Positions 63,968 through 64,000 of a stretch of 64,000 nucleotides of DNA are shown piece after piece. The number at the start of each line of letters is the position of its first letter. Position 1 is the stretch's first letter. Below the pieces are notes generated by a model. That model saw only the letters and a program-made list of their open reading frames with translations, had not been told where the DNA came from and did not search any database. Both the position numbers and the translations under genes were made by a program. The stretch comes from Deinococcus seoulensis (GTDB lineage: Bacteria > Deinococcota > Deinococci > Deinococcales > Deinococcaceae), in the NCBI RefSeq assembly GCF_014648115.1, contig NZ_BMQM01000002.1, forward strand, positions 245,010 through 309,009, given 5' to 3'.

Positions 63968-64000
63968 AGTGAAAACTGACGTGCCAGCCGTTCTTGAGTG

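Overview
The window is about 69% GC, densely packed bacterial chromosome that I assign to Deinococcus. The grounds are a full-length DdrA (Rad52-like DNA-end protector) with a candidate radiation/desiccation response motif over its -35, a Thermus/Deinococcus-type homoisocitrate dehydrogenase (lysine by the alpha-aminoadipate route), and very frequent TANNNT -10 boxes 5-10 nt upstream of start codons, as in the leaderless mRNAs known for this genus. The species cannot be fixed from the sequence alone. No prophage, CRISPR array, rRNA operon or complete insertion sequence was seen.

Layout. 1-8.6 kb: a minus-strand operon for a MacAB/TolC-like tripartite exporter (small secreted protein, FtsX permease, ATPase, HlyD-type adaptor, two TolC proteins), divergent from an OmpR-type two-component system. 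8.6-25.5 kb: housekeeping genes, including an excalibur protein, ychF, mnmE, pspA, dxs, proA, yvcK-rapZ, metG, an MFS transporter and ruvA. 25.5-36.7 kb: LtrA, type 2 IPP isomerase, an initiator tRNA with a near-consensus promoter and terminator, small membrane proteins, a CPBP protease, threonine aldolase, an LRV-like repeat protein with a small partner, and an EF-G paralogue. 36.8-43.9 kb: a split MnmC (MnmD plus separate FAD oxidase), homoisocitrate dehydrogenase, an MDR reductase, a trans-sulfuration PLP enzyme and a nitroreductase. 44-47 kb: an extracytosolic redox cluster (ApbE, DUF2271, PepSY-TM). 47-53.3 kb: glgB, ilvE, hisH-hisB, and ddrA with a translationally coupled 35-codon membrane ORF. 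53.3-64 kb: methyltransferase-hrpB, a three-gene redox/HAD block between two direct repeats of about 320-350 bp, a cell-wall amidase, a RelA/SpoT-type protein and a Cys/Gly/Ser-tailed membrane protein.

The most unusual feature is a family of ~133-155 bp miniature elements with imperfect ~15 bp terminal inverted repeats. Four of six complete copies are flanked by a direct 3 bp repeat of the form TNA, and all six complete copies have a neighbouring gene's stop codon as one flank. A TNA target includes TGA and TAA, so duplication during insertion leaves the reading frame intact and places the element between the stop codon and the terminator. At one site, removing the element restores a TGATG stop/start junction, which implies that it split a coupled operon.

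Many start codons were chosen from the -10/start spacing. Where a Shine-Dalgarno site or an alternative start competes, the entry says so. ORFs lying antisense to recognised genes are treated as shadows.
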